NCBI GenBank assembly: GCA_035048485.1
Contig: CM068582.1
Coordinates: 32,305,596-32,369,595 of the forward strand
DNA length: 64,000 bases
Source of the DNA: Pteria penguin
Lineage: Eukaryota; Mollusca; Bivalvia; Pterioida; Pteriidae
Direction of reading: 5' to 3'
Numbering within the stretch: the stretch's first letter is position 1; each line of letters starts with the position of its first letter. Position numbers and translations under genes: made by a program. The notes beneath the pieces are model-generated. The model was not told where the DNA came from and searched no databases. It worked only from the letters and a program-made list of their open reading frames with translations. Positions 1 to 12,700 of the stretch are shown piece after piece.

Positions 1-1425
1 CACTACAGGATACCAGTACAAAAGTTTGGAAAATCTGTCTTGCAAATCCAAAAATCTGGTGTACTTAATCACACGCAGAGCGTGTAAGAAACAATATGTC
101 GAAGAAACAGGATGCACTCAACATGCGAGTAAACAACCACAGGTCGTCCACCACTAAAGAATGCATTTACCAGTGGGTAAGCATTTTAACAAGTTTGACC
201 ATTGTCGTGAAAAGATGATGGTTGTGGCCATAACCATAGCATTATGTTGGTGACAGAAGAAGAATGCCAAAGAAAACTTTTGGCAACTTGTGCTTAAGGC
301 AGTAGAACCTAATGGTCTAAAACATTGATGGATGTTTACCAAAGAAAAAGAACTATTAAACACCTGTCGACTTTGTGCGTTTACTCCCTCCTTTTATTTA
401 TCTATTTTATTATTATTATTATTATTGTTATTGTTATTTTTATTTATTTATTTCTCAGCGTTTTCTCAATCATGTTGTCCTTTCTCATTGTATTTTTATC
501 TCTTAGTAGTCTCTTATTTTACTAAGTCTGATTACAGCATGACTGGATCAAGGCAAACGGTCGCCCTATGACTACGATATCGGATATAGGCCTAGTCATT
601 TTACATTTAGACAGCGAACAGCAAACACGCAAAATGTAGCTGATGTCCGATGTCATCGTATTATAAGCCCAGTGCTCTGTATATAGTTTTCTGTTTTTCA
701 TATTTCTGTTTTTGTAGTTGTTTTGTTATGTCCTGAGGAAGGGGCAGATCGCCTCCAATATTTGACCATTTTTCTTTATTTAAGTGTTGTTTGTCGCTTT
801 CTTGTGTTTATAAATAGTAGCGATGATGAATATAAAGATATATATATATCCTCGAACCCCCGAACTGCGACACCATAAGCATGTAACAACGAAGCGTTCT
901 TCGTTTGGTAATTTGTATGGTTATTTCTATATATTAGTCAATAAATCAAATCTTTTTGCGTATTTTCACATCCTTTTAAGCAGCAAACAGTGGCCACAGT
1001 GTTTGAATAAGCGTCTGAATCGATCCGAGGTCAGACATGTGTAATCTGTGTCAAATGAATGTAACTACGTCACCTCGGTGCTTCAGGAGCCAAAGCAATT
1101 AAATTTCTTGAATTGTGTGTTTGTTGTCAATTATTATTACAATTGTTATTATTAAATACGAAATAAACATATATTTCAATAATTATAATCCTTAAATACA
1201 ATTATATTAAAGAAAATAAATGTTTGTAATCAATAATAGAATGCGAATGATATTCTTTTATGATTTTACTGAATATTTTTTAAATAAATTATTAATTATT
1301 TATTTTATTATTGTTAAGTTTTAAACATTTAACATTACCCCAATTACATAAAGAAATGATTACTTAATATTGAAATACATGTAATTGAAATACCAAGATG
1401 AAGAAGTACCCTATTTGCAAAAACT
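1..1425. other. AT-rich stretch without a recognisable gene
   Basis: I see no coding region here. Small ORFs at 325-571 come from an ATT/TTA-rich low-complexity run (about 405-460). Around 730-810 there is a CCTGAGGAAGGGGCAGATCG segment that resembles sequence found beside reverse-transcriptase relics in bivalve genomes, but no RT domain is readable next to it. Bases 1100-1400 are almost pure A+T. Confidence 0.5.
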
Positions 1426-1431
1426 TTGGGA

Positions 1432-2389
1432 TTGACTTAAATGTTTTATGCCCTTTTTCCTGATGTTATGTTAGAGTGACACTTTTTACATAGTGTTTGT
1501 TCACCTTCAGGTATATTTAAAGTGCTGAACTATTTTCTTTCGTCTGTATGGCAGGGCATTCACGGCGGTTGTGGCTAGCCAAACAGGAGAGGCTCACTCC
1601 TCCCGGACATCTGGTCTGACCTCCCAATTTCAGGGGTCCGTGAATGTCCACTGTGGTACATTGTTGTTAGTGCAATAGTCATGTGACATCATTTATTTTC
1701 GTATTTTACATGAACGTCACACTTATTCCCTTTGCAGTGTGGAGCTGATAAAAAGTTCCCCGCGGAGGGTTTGAGTTAAGTGTTTTTATGCCCTTTATCC
1801 TGATGTTATGTGGCTGTGACACTTTCTTCACAATGCTCGCTCATGTTCATGTATCTTTACAGTGCTGAATTATATTGTTTCGTCTGTATGGCAGGGCATT
1901 CACGGCGGGTGTGGCTGGCCAAGCAGGAGACGCTCACTCCTCTCGGACATTTGGTCTCACCTCTGAATTTCAGGGGTCTGTGAATATCCACTGTGGTAAA
2001 TTGTTGTTAGAGCCATAGTCATGTATCACCAGTTATTTTGGTATTTTATATGAACGTCACACTTATTCCCTTTGCAGTGTGGACCTCGTAAAAAAGTTCC
2101 CCGCGGAGGGTTTGACTTAAGTGTTTTATACCCCTTTTCTTGATGTTATGTGGCTGTGACACTTTCTACACAGTGTTTGTTCACGTTCATGTATCTTTAC
2201 AGTGCTGAATTATATTGTGTCGTCTGTTAGGCAGGGCATTCACGGCGGGTGTGGCTAGCCAAACAAGAGACGCTCACTCCTTCCGAGCACCTGGTCCCAC
2301 CTCTGAATTTCAGGGGTCCGTGAATGTCCACTGTGGTACATTGTTGTTATTGCCATATTCACGTGACACAGTCATTTTCGTATTTTAGG
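1432..2389 (+). repeat. Three tandem units of a ~340-bp repeat (family A)
   Basis: Three head-to-tail units start at about 1432, 1771 and 2112, giving periods of 339 and 341 bp. Each has the same landmarks: TTGACTTAAGTGTTTTA, TGTGACACTTTCTACACAG, a block with GGCATTCACGG, GGTGTGGCTAGCCAAACA and CTCACTCCTCCCGG, then CAGGGGTCCGTGAATGTCC. GGCATTCACGG and CCGTGAATG are inverted, so the middle of each unit can fold into a stem. Single, more diverged copies occur at 7146, 11235 (-), 36842 and 43845. This looks like a dispersed element with a locally amplified internal unit; no ORF lies in it. Confidence 0.9.
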
Positions 2390-2599
2390 ACCGCAGTTAA
2401 TGGCGTCGAAGTCCATTAGGAATGGGACGATGTACCGGGGTCTGATCTGTCATCTGATATACACCTACCCACGCTCGGTCTGATGTCAATCACAAAATAC
2501 GACTGTAATGACGGCATGTATGATGCAGTTTGAAAATTTGATTATAACGTTATTTTTTTCTTTTTTTTGGAGAAAAAGTGGGTTGCGGTATAACGATGA

Positions 2600-4170
2600 G
2601 TATCGTTTTTCAATGATTGTATCGCTTACAAACGCAATGTGTAACTTTGCATAATACGGCTGTGGTTAATCATGAATTAGGTAATTTTAAAAGGAAAGAA
2701 AAGTTTCTCTTTCCTCCTTTTAAAAATATTATAAGAGGGGCTCCATCAATGAATAAAAAGAGAAGTCATAATTTATTTTTTGGAGTCGAACAAATTATGC
2801 CAAATATCACAAAAAGAAATTTGAAGTAAGACGAACTCCACTTGGCATAAGGAGTATGTGTACCAAGTTTGCGAGTCCTAGCTCCAACGGTTTGGTCAGT
2901 ATCCTACTTCAAGATCCGGACCGACCGACGACGCCATACATGAATTAAGTTCTGTCTTTTGCAGGAGTATATAAACCTCATCTCTATCTCTAGTTAGGTT
3001 ATTCTTAGTCGCGTATCAATAATGCAAACCATTTATTACAGATACCCTAGACATCTCTTACAAAGCATCTTCTAAGGCGCAAATCCCGTATCTGATCTTG
3101 GAAACGTGTGACGCTTGAGGAAATGAAAGGATTCATAGCTGTGATATTGAATGTGAGCCTTGTGAAAAAAGAACCATCTCGAAATACTGGAGTAAATTAC
3201 ATGGTAGCCAGGACAATCACTGGTTTATAAAAAGTTTTCCTTGTAACTGATTCTCGTAATGGATTTCAAATGACAGTGATTTTGTATTATTTGATTGATA
3301 ATGAAACCACGCCTAGAAGCTATAGTCCATATTATAGGTAAATAAATGTATTTATATTTGCATCTGCAAATGTGTTTATACGTTTGATGTAATGTGACCG
3401 ATATGATAAGGGTTTCCATCCCCACCGTAATACTCAAGAATACAAATATCATATAATATAATTCTATTCAAAATAATGTTTCATTTCAGACTTTGGGATT
3501 TTTTCTTCTATCATTTAGAAATTTGTCTTTTTACAACATACAATCAATGTACGGAAACCAGTACATGACGCGTAGTATGTTTACAACAATGTAGAATAGT
3601 TACGATATCCGCTCTCGAAATAACATAAGATTGTATAATTCCAATATATCTCGTAATTAAGAAATACTATTCGCATCTCGTAATTACGAGATTGTATCTT
3701 ATAAATACGAGATGGTACTTCGCAACTATGAGATCCAATCTCGTCACAAAAAGTTTCTAATAACAATAAGATCGTAAAACATACCACGGCATTGTAATAC
3801 GTATGGCACTGGTTCCATAACAATCTACAATGTATACGTACCAGACGGGTAAATACCACCTCTGTTGGATTTCATTAACCGAATGTGCAAATGGCATTAT
3901 GTCCCAGTTCGAGAGGTCTCGGTTGATGAAAGCTTGGTGGCTATAAGGAGTAAAATATGTATACTACAAAATATACTACCTTAAAATAAGCACAATTTGG
4001 AGTAAAATTTGGATTTTAGCAGAGTTGTACAGGATACATCATGGATATGGCATTCTATTTAGGTTAATGTATAACCTTGTGATGAAAGGAACATTGCAGG
4101 AAACGGAAGCCGTGATGAAAGGCAGTTGCAAACTTCATCTTACTTCGAGTGCCAAGCACATACTTTTGCA
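2600..4170 (+). pseudogene. Decayed piggyBac-like transposase
   Basis: Pieces of a piggyBac (DDE_Tnp_1_7) transposase are readable on the + strand in shifting frames. Around 3105-3180 the translation gives WKRVTLEEMKGFIAVI, the family's conserved block before its YW motif; a YWSKLHGSQDNHWF piece follows after a frame change. Around 3895-3950 it reads VPVREVSVDESLVAIR, matching the block holding the first catalytic Asp (SVDESM). Around 3995-4060 it reads FGVKFWILAELY, matching the KWGIKFWVL block that follows. Frameshifts, stops and unrelated AT-rich sequence separate the pieces. No terminal repeats or TTAA duplication were identified. Family assignment is by recognition; the copy is clearly dead. 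Confidence 0.6.
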
Positions 4171-5225
4171 TAATTTAGAATACGAAATAAACTTAAGTGT
4201 GTGATTGTGGCACTAATAGCAAAATGAAATTCATGAATCTCTGATAATAAGAGATGAGACAAGGTGTCCGGAAGGAAAATGCGTTAGGCTAGCCACAACC
4301 GCCATAAAGGCTCATTACATTTTTTATCAGTTAACGCAAAATGAGAATGTAAAAAAAAATCACTGTATAAAAAGTGTAACAATCATACAACACTCATAAG
4401 CGTGAAATACGAAACTAAGAGACAGCATTTTTTCACAAAAGCTTTGTTCATGCAATTAACGGCATTCGCAGCAGTTTACGCAGTGGTTTGGTTATATTTA
4501 CAGTTGCAGCTGTTATAATTGTAGTCAAAATAGAATATGGTTTCAGGTATTGACACATAATGAAATAAAATTAATTCAGAATAAAACTACTCCTTTTGAG
4601 CTAATATGTGCCACATTGTAATATTCAAATGGTTCGAATTTCTATGATCGAAACTAGTTTTGTATACACAGATATAAATCTTTGGCCTCGAATTGTCAAT
4701 AAAAGAGAGAAAATAGAATATCTTTTTATTCTGTACAAAACAGTAAATATAACAAATATGTGATCATATTTCAAATACTTGTCAAATGTATCGCCTGATT
4801 TTGTGAAAAACAATGAGATCAATGATACAAATAGATCACCTTGCGCCTTTTGCCTACTTTTGTGGTACTAGAGTTTTTGTCTAATTAGCTGTAGCTGTTT
4901 TACATTTCACATTAGCTGCTTACATGTAAGAACCTAAGTTACTTTTATAAATTGTTTTGGGAAAATCATAAGCAGAGTGTCCAATATACGCTATTGAATT
5001 TGGAGAGATGGTATCTGCACCGGTTGGTTGTCCGCCCTCAGGGCTATTTGTTTAATTGTATCCAGTTGAATACCAAGAAACGTAAGAAGTGTATTTTTGT
5101 CAAAAACTTTCTCTTGCGATGGATATACCAATGTTTTTACATATGTCAAAAATTATGTAAAGTGTCGGCAACACGCACTGTAAGATGAGATAATGATGAT
5201 AAAATCGTCAAGGACACGAGTCATT
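4171..5225. other. No recognisable gene
   Basis: AT-rich sequence in which I find no domain. The small ORFs at 4625-4822 (-) and 4952-5188 (+) have low-complexity composition and no recognisable motif. Near 4280-4310 a GGCTAGCCACAACCGCC string resembles the core of family A on the minus strand, so a very decayed copy may sit there. Confidence 0.4.
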
Positions 5226-5490
5226 TATGGACGCCTAAGTTTGTATTGACAAACAATTGCACGGATATACTAAAATGCTTGAATATTTTCCAAGATAAAT
5301 GAAAGACAACTGGCAAGCAACAATTATACGAAACCCAAATACTTAAATTCAGATTGAATCATTTGTTCAATAATTGTCTCTACAAGAAGCGATTAATCTT
5401 ATTTCAAAAATGCAGCCGCGTGACTTTTCTGAAAATGGACATTAAAGCCGCTTTCAGAACAATCCATTTGAATCATTAGCAGGGATTGCG
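5225..5490 (+). pseudogene. Possible DIRS-like reverse-transcriptase fragment
   Basis: The + strand around 5430-5465 reads FLKMDIKAAFRTIHLN, which resembles RT motif A of DIRS-type retroelements (K-DI-x-x-AFR). The flanking frame is broken and no other RT block is readable. Very short, so the call rests on one motif. Confidence 0.3.
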
Positions 5491-6175
5491 TCACCAATCA
5501 TCGACAGACCTTCAGGGAATGATGAGTTCACGGGCTTCTTTTCCACTAAGCAAGTAGGTGAACAATGAAAAACAGGAAATAGTTAATGGGACAACGGCCT
5601 CGGAACCAGACCCTACATATGGGTCCAATGAGCAGTAACATTGTCTTATCCGTCAATGTCAAAGGTGCGAGTATTGATTTAAGGAGAGTTCCCACACATG
5701 GCTTAATATGTGGATATCTTTGTAATAAAATATACTACTGCATATTTAAGTTGAATGTCTGCATTGTGACATGACCCCATTTCGTTTAGATGGAAGTTTG
5801 AAGATGGCGGCATATACGAAACTCTTTCATGTAGCTTCACATGTGTAAATAAGTAAGCCATGTGCTTATTCATAAGACTTGAGAAAAAATGTGTTGGAAA
5901 TTCATGACAGCAGAGACAAAACCAGATAAAGATGTGTACTTTCGGTTTATACATAATTTGTATAAATTTTCCAAGAAATTTGGCATGAGGGACGAAAATG
6001 GTATAAATTCATTAATTTTTGAATCATTTTTTACTCCACTTTCACAATGTGTTGGTGGTAGGTTGATGCAACAAGACAGAAATCCATGCAGCATATCATT
6101 CTGAAAGTGTATAAAAGAACACAGAGGTATTTCATACACTGATGAGATCACATTTTGTATGCAGACACTTGTATG
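5491..6175. other. No recognisable gene
   Basis: Overlapping ORFs on both strands (5586-6253) have no domain I recognise, no paired splice signals and no support from a second copy in the window. Confidence 0.35.
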
Positions 6176-6179
6176 GTGG

Positions 6180-6385
6180 CCAAGTCGGGCAACTGGTGAG
6201 TTTAACCTTGAACGAGTTTTTATTACCAGGAGACGCTTACTTCTCCAGGACACCTGGTCTCACCTCGATTTTATTGGGGTTCGCATTTGTCTGAATATGA
6301 CACTATACACGATATTGTCATTTTATTTCATGGAATATGAGATATGGTTTACTCTTAGATACTTCGTTTTCTACTTTTGACTTTA
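6180..6385 (+). repeat. Dispersed repeat (family B, related to the RT-element 3' tail)
   Basis: Contains GACACCTGGTCTCACCTCGA, TTTTATTGGGGTTCGCATTT and TGTCTGAATATGACACTATA, matching copies at 13200-13340 (-), 35610-35790 and 53540-53720. In the 35.6-kb copy this block directly follows a reverse-transcriptase relic, so the family probably derives from the 3' untranslated part of that element. Confidence 0.75.
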
Positions 6386-7140
6386 CAACATGTGGATGCT
6401 GGGGTGCAGCAGCAAAAACCCGAAAACCATTTTGAAAGGAATTTATTAAATATTCTGATTCCTGTTTATGATAAAAAGCAATTGTTAGTATATTGGAATT
6501 TGTTGGGGTTAGGCCTATTGGCGGAATGGTAAGGTTTTGATTCCGATCGATCGTCTTTGGAGGTGGGCGTTTCTGGTTCCAGTAATGAACATCTCAAGTA
6601 CACGAATGGGTGCTAGATAGGTTTACTGCAAGAGGAAAAGGAGTGAAACGAACCACAGTTAAAATAGGAGTACTGGTATTTACAACATACCCATCTGCCA
6701 GCATTACAAATCCTGACCGAGTGGAATTAATAACAGACTCCTTTAGGGATTATTACATTTTATAGTTGATGTGTTGCCCAATAAGCACATGTTTACATAT
6801 AGCTCAATGTAGATACCCACCAGTTCATCCAATTTTGACTTCAGATATCTAAACTCTCTCTCATAGAATCTCCAATCAACTTTAACATCTGCAATTTCTA
6901 TTATCGTTACCATGAGCTTTGTAAGGTGCAAGTGTTTATATATAACTCTTGATCATGGGTAATAGATCGCAGCGTATCTATTCCATTTTGTGCTCCAGAA
7001 AGAAATCGATGTTATGTGATCATTCCTCTACCTCTTTATCATCATTCTCGTCAATCTGCAGGGAATTTTCAATACGTATAGATTGGTAATATAACTATTG
7101 CAAATTAATAAAGTATTTCCACAAATTGATTGCACCATAT
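6386..7140. other. No recognisable gene
   Basis: Unassigned AT-rich sequence; no repeat shared with the rest of the window was noticed. Confidence 0.35.
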
Positions 7141-7145
7141 TTTTG

Positions 7146-7360
7146 CACTTTCTACACAGTGTTTGTTTACATTCAAGTATGTATACAGTGCCGAATTATA
7201 TTAGTTTCCACTGTATGTAAGAGCAATTATGGCGGGTGTGCCTAGCTCACTCCCGGTCTCAACTTTGAATCTCAGGGATCCGTGAATGTCCACTGTGGTA
7301 CAATGCTGTTAGTGTCATAGTCATGTGACACGAGTTACTCTCGTATTTTACAATGACCTT
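7146..7360 (+). repeat. Single diverged family A copy
   Basis: Carries the family A landmarks (CACTTTCTACACAGTGTTTG, a degenerate GGCGGGTGTG..TAGC, CAGGGATCCGTGAATGTCC, GTCATGTGACACGAGTTA) with a deletion in the core block relative to the tandem units at 1.4-2.4 kb. Confidence 0.8.
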
Positions 7361-8337
7361 ATGAGAAGCCTTTAAATAGTACTGATGTACTGAAAAAATC
7401 TGTGGAAGTACCGGATATATTAACATACTTTACAACGGAAGCATGCTCTTCGACTTCGGTTGGAGTTCAGATTCGGGAGGGCTTGGTAGTATTAATACTA
7501 TGCAGTGAATTAATTAAATACTACCATTTCCCTGAACAAATTGCTGAAACATTGAAGCTGTTTACGTTCGGATGGACTCTGTCAGGCGCTGGGTAACTGT
7601 ATTCGTGATTTCTGATATTAGACCTCACAGCATGGTCAGGCGAATTTGTGGTTGGCAATAGCCAACATGAAGCAGTAGAAGGTATTGTCATTGCCTTGCT
7701 AGCCCGTCTTGGCTTTTTCGTTGAACAGGTTCCGATTTGATTGTTTTTCTCTTGGGAGTCATAATAAAGAAATTTTAAAAAGGGCCATATCACATATTAA
7801 AGGCTACAAGACAAATTCTGAACTTCTTAACATCTTGATCTATTGTACATGAATGTTACATACATGGATATTTATACAAAATATTCGCTACAATCATTAA
7901 TTTCAGAATTTTAATAAGTATACATAGTTTTACTACTAAAATCATTACTTCCTATTTATGATTTTGAAGAAGTCGATAAAGAGATATACTTCTAAAACTA
8001 TCACTTAATATGACGTATTTTATACATTTTTGGAGCAGTACATTTAATGAATCAATGAGTTATGTGAGCTATAGCGATATGTCATTGCTTTGTATAGTAT
8101 TCCGATTAAAGGTATACGTGTTTGTGTCCTTAGTAATGTGTCGTAGTATTAAAATCCACACGGGTAATATGCCACAGAGGACAACAAATAGATCGAGGTC
8201 TTTGTATTATAAACGGAAGAATAGATCTAGACATTTCAACGAGGCGGTCTATTTTACCAGTGAAAACACCTCAAAGTGGCAATTTTTCTGGTGAGCTCAA
8301 AAGACCAAAGTCCAATGAAAAATATCTCCTCCTCCGC

Positions 8338-8370
<33 letters not shown>

Positions 8371-9677
8371 AGCGGAATCCATGTCAGATGTTAAGTAGAG
8401 TAGAAATGATTATGATTGGTACTATTCAATGATATCCCACAGAGGTACATTATACATGCCATTTTTATTTTTGAAACAATTAACCCTCTTAAGCAGCGAT
8501 AACGATGTACATTACCTTTTTTTGTTTAGGCGACTGCCTTCGAAAATTAAGAATTTGCTCTTGCAAGGTTGCTGTGCAAGAAATGGAAACGAACCATTGT
8601 GATTCCAAACACCATTATATTGACATCTTTTGAACTTGATATTAATTCACTGACTCGTCTGCAAAATCGCCGTAAGTATGGTTTGATGAATATTAGAAGC
8701 AGTTTACAGACGAAAACTATGTTGAGTCTACATTTGGAGTGTGAAGTTGTTACTAGCACTGCATTTGTAGATGTTAACTCGCCTGGGGAACCTGACTACA
8801 TTTCCCCTATCAAAGGATAATCATATAAGGATGAAACTGATTAACAGAATGACTCCAAGTATGTCGCTTCTAAGTCTAACTTGAATGAGAAGAATAGTTA
8901 AAATACCCATGTCTGTTGGAAACATGCGGTCAGGATCATTTATAAGAAAATTGTTGATACGGCGCACAATAGAATGCCCGATGACCATTACTCTCATACG
9001 TCGATGATCAGACATTATGAAATTGGTTTATAAAGATATATTGAAAGGTGAGTTAAATCAGCCAGCCGATTCAAATTACTTACCCGTCAAGGCTTCAGTC
9101 AATCAGTTCAAAGGGATATCGATCACCATAAATCAATATAAAAAAAAAGAACAAATCCATTGTTAACATTCCGAAAAGATAATAGATGCTCTTTTGTTTG
9201 GCGCACGGATGCAAGTGAAGAGACGCTAACATGATACTCTGTCTTCGACCGGCTAGCTATCAAGACCGAAGGTCAAACGTTGTCATTGTAAGATGAATGG
9301 AAATACGTCGTATTGGACAGCTGGTAACTCTAATATTCAAATTTCTCATGTATTTATAAAACATCATTTCTTTCAGACACTCTCTCATGAAGTACATTGG
9401 GTAATGGAAGAAGATAAAAAGCATATATAATAAGACTTGATTGAATACATTGTAAACAACAAAGCTACAAATGCTGCAGAACATTCATATAAAAATTCTA
9501 TGCTGCGAACAGGAGATAACTCGTGCAGAAATTACAAAATATAATCGGTTTCACGTGATTAAAAATAGCCAATGTTTCTCATGGTTTCCAGTTCTAGCCA
9601 AGATAAATAGTATCACACGGAAATAAAATTCTAGAAATAGATATTTCCCTCTTTGAAATTGTGTACGCATCATTAAC
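7361..9677. other. 5' flank of gene A; no other gene recognised
   Basis: ORFs at 7402-7793, 8010-8294 and 8547-8820 have no recognisable domain. A run of 30 cytosines occupies 8337-8366. The last stretch before gene A (about 9635-9677) contains AGATATTTCCCTCTTT; a very similar AGATCTTTCCCTCTTG lies at the equivalent place upstream of gene B, suggesting a shared 5' untranslated region or promoter edge. Confidence 0.4.
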
Positions 9678-9739
9678 ATGTTAAATATCGTGTTTTTAAT
9701 TATTTTTTGTTTGAATACATATTGCAATTGTTCCTGTTC
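9678..9739 (+). CDS. Gene A exon 1 (signal peptide)
   Basis: ATG plus 19 further codons and two bases, ending at a strong donor GTAAGTATAC. The peptide is a short N-terminus with a hydrophobic core (IVFLIIFCL), typical of a secretory signal. Two leftover bases (TC) join the first base of exon 2 to give Ser21. The gene B exon 1 is the same length, and its donor and the first ~23 intron bases match. Confidence 0.85.
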
Positions 9740-12700
9740 GTAAGTATACATTTTATATCATTCATCACACTATATCAATGCATTTAAACGATAGTGTCAA
9801 AATATTTATTTTTAACGTTATATATTATAGTGGATATATGATAAATTAATGAAATCGATTTCTTTCTATAGATGTGTAGTTGAAAACGATATAAAATTAT
9901 CTCAAAATTTTGAATTGTTCGAAAAATAAGCTTGTAAACAATCAGAACAGGCGTCTAACATATTTCAACAGATTTTTACGTAGGAGTATTTTTTTTTGAA
10001 AAGATCTTTTTTCTTTGCATGACTTAACGTAAACTCAATTTTGTTTCTATTTCATATTTCTTATCTGTTTAAATAGCCATACTTATGCTTGATTATGATT
10101 AAAGTATTCTATTTTGAAAAGAACGATTTATAGATGGATAAATATAAAGATATTTATGTATGTTGTGTAACTACCATTTTAATTTGAATTGAAACAAGAC
10201 ATTTTATAAGAATAAGATGTCGGATCAATCCCGTTTAAGTCGCCCCACCATGGATGTCGCTTTGCAGTATATAAATAATGCATGCAATGTATGCCTATTT
10301 ATCTGATATGAAAATATAAACATATACACATGTTAAGACCCTTTTGAGCATTAATTTCCTATGGTTTCTATGATCAGTTTGGACAATAGGACAGTCTGTA
10401 AAAAAGTGTAACTGTACGTACAAGTTAAACATGATAAAATACATCTTGATGTACTTTTTGTGTAAATGTTTCAAATAATAAATTCGAATAAAACATTTTA
10501 CTTAAAAACGAACGACCTTTTCTTATTTCTAATCAATATCATTTATGATTTTAAGCGTTTTCTTTCTTTCTCTCTTTCACCGTTTTTACACAGGTCTAAG
10601 AGATGTGGTACAAATAGCGTTTGGTCGGTTCGTCCATATGTGTTTCCGTAATACCGTAGCGCCTGAAAACCATGATAATTTTCAATAGAATGTTGTAAAA
10701 GTGATTAATCTGGATGCTTCTCCATTGGCGGATCCACCCTCTTACACAAATCTCTTATGTCACAAAATTCTGACTGGCAACATAGAGACAGTTTGCATGA
10801 CCGTATAGTTACCGCATTACACTTCAGATCGATACACCCATGCATTTTTTACTCAAAATCTCTTCATTCGCCCGTGATCTGTAAGTTCAACGAGTTTCAT
10901 ACTTAACAAAAAACATTATTCAGTATGCAACTGCTGTATATGATCATAAACTGAAACTTGTGTATAATTTAAATCAATATCATTTCCTGTTTGTATGCTA
11001 CTCATTCGAACACTTGAAAAGATGTGTCAACAAATTGGTGGTTTTATCTGGGTTGTATTTATTTAAAGTAAAGTATATGAATAATAATATGTTTTCAAAT
11101 GGGTGGTCAGATGAGGGGTATTGGAATTCGGCACTCGCAATTTGGAGTAAGGATAGTGTTACATGAAAATCGTAAATTTCAAATTACACATATCTCATTT
11201 CCATTTTGTAGATTTGAATGGAGAGGGTGGGGTCCGTTACAATAAAATACGAAAGGAACTTTTGTCACATGACTATGGTACTTACAACAATATTCCACAG
11301 TGGACATTCACGGACCCCTGAAATTCAGAGATGAGACAAAGTGGAGTGCCCATGGATGTCCTTAAATACAGACGAAATAAACACTACCTGCACTGTATAT
11401 ATATACTGTATAACACTGTATAGAAAGCCACAGCCACATAAGATAAGAAAAAAAGGGTATAATAACAAAGCTCACGCTACTATTTGTACATTAGAATGTA
11501 TGTGATACCTGGTCATATTACAATATTTAAAAGACTATTAATATAATTTGTACGTTTAACTTTTGAACTTTTTATGTTACGTACGGTTAGGTTTGTGGCC
11601 TTTTCGTGACGAAATACGCATTTAATAAAATGATGTCGTCCATTGCAATAACTACATTATTTATGAATGTTAATTATTTTTGAGCAAAATATAAAGAAAA
11701 CTTTAAAAAATAGATACATACAGATAATTACTCCTGTTTTGGACTCCAAGTGGTCTTTGTTCTATCCTCGACCAAATGTCGAGGGTTCCATGACTCCGCC
11801 TTTTTTGTATACCATGAGCGAGTTCCCTGATCGAGCATCTGGGTCAGACATTCATTTAATAGTGATAAAACCTACGGCATCGAGGTGTCTTTCTCATGCA
11901 TAGCTCTGTCCTTAGATAGATCCTTTGGATCACTTTTCTGTCATTTTGGCTGTAACACTGCTCTTCATATTTTCATATATTTTGAGAATTCCAATCATTC
12001 GGTCACGAGCATCACTGAAGAGACATAACTTGTCGAACTGCGCATATGGTGCACAAAATTTAATGGTATATATGTTCTATATTTATTGATCTATGTCGAC
12101 TTCGGCAGTGTAAAAACTTTTCGAAACCTCGGCATTTTATGGCGAGAGGCCAGTTTTAATGGGAACAAATATTCACACAAGACACGTTTTATGTGTTGCC
12201 CTACAACTGTTTTAAGTTTGAATCGTTTAAATTGGATAATATCACATTTGAACTCGTCAGTTGTTTACAGGAATGAAAATAGTTCTAAATAAGGTGACAA
12301 TTAATGAGCATTTTATAAACCACATCATGAATATAAGAAGGCATAGTTAAATGTACTATTTCAAATAAGAAAAAATGTTATCAAAGGATAGATAATTATC
12401 TAAAAATTACAAAAACAGGGATATATACCACATATACATATCAGCATGCATATCTTGAATAATCGTCATCAATTCAATTCTTTTCTTTTTCCAGGTATAT
12501 TCTACTAAATGTTTATTTATTATTGATTCTCTTTTCAGAAACAATTTTTACAATCATGTGGAAATCAATGGAGAGTGTTACGGTAGATATTTTACGTGTA
12601 GTTATAAATATCTTCGTTATGTCTGATTATTTAATGAAACAGAGCCGCAAGGTGTGTTAATTTATGATGTAGTAAAACATGATAATAAAAAAGAAAAACT

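Noticed and set aside
1432..2389. CRISPR array
   Set aside because: Three 340-bp units in eukaryotic DNA without short repeats and unique spacers; an ordinary tandem repeat.
5870..6253. 127-codon ORF on the minus strand
   Set aside because: Overlaps other-frame ORFs and runs into a family B repeat; no domain or splice structure supports it.
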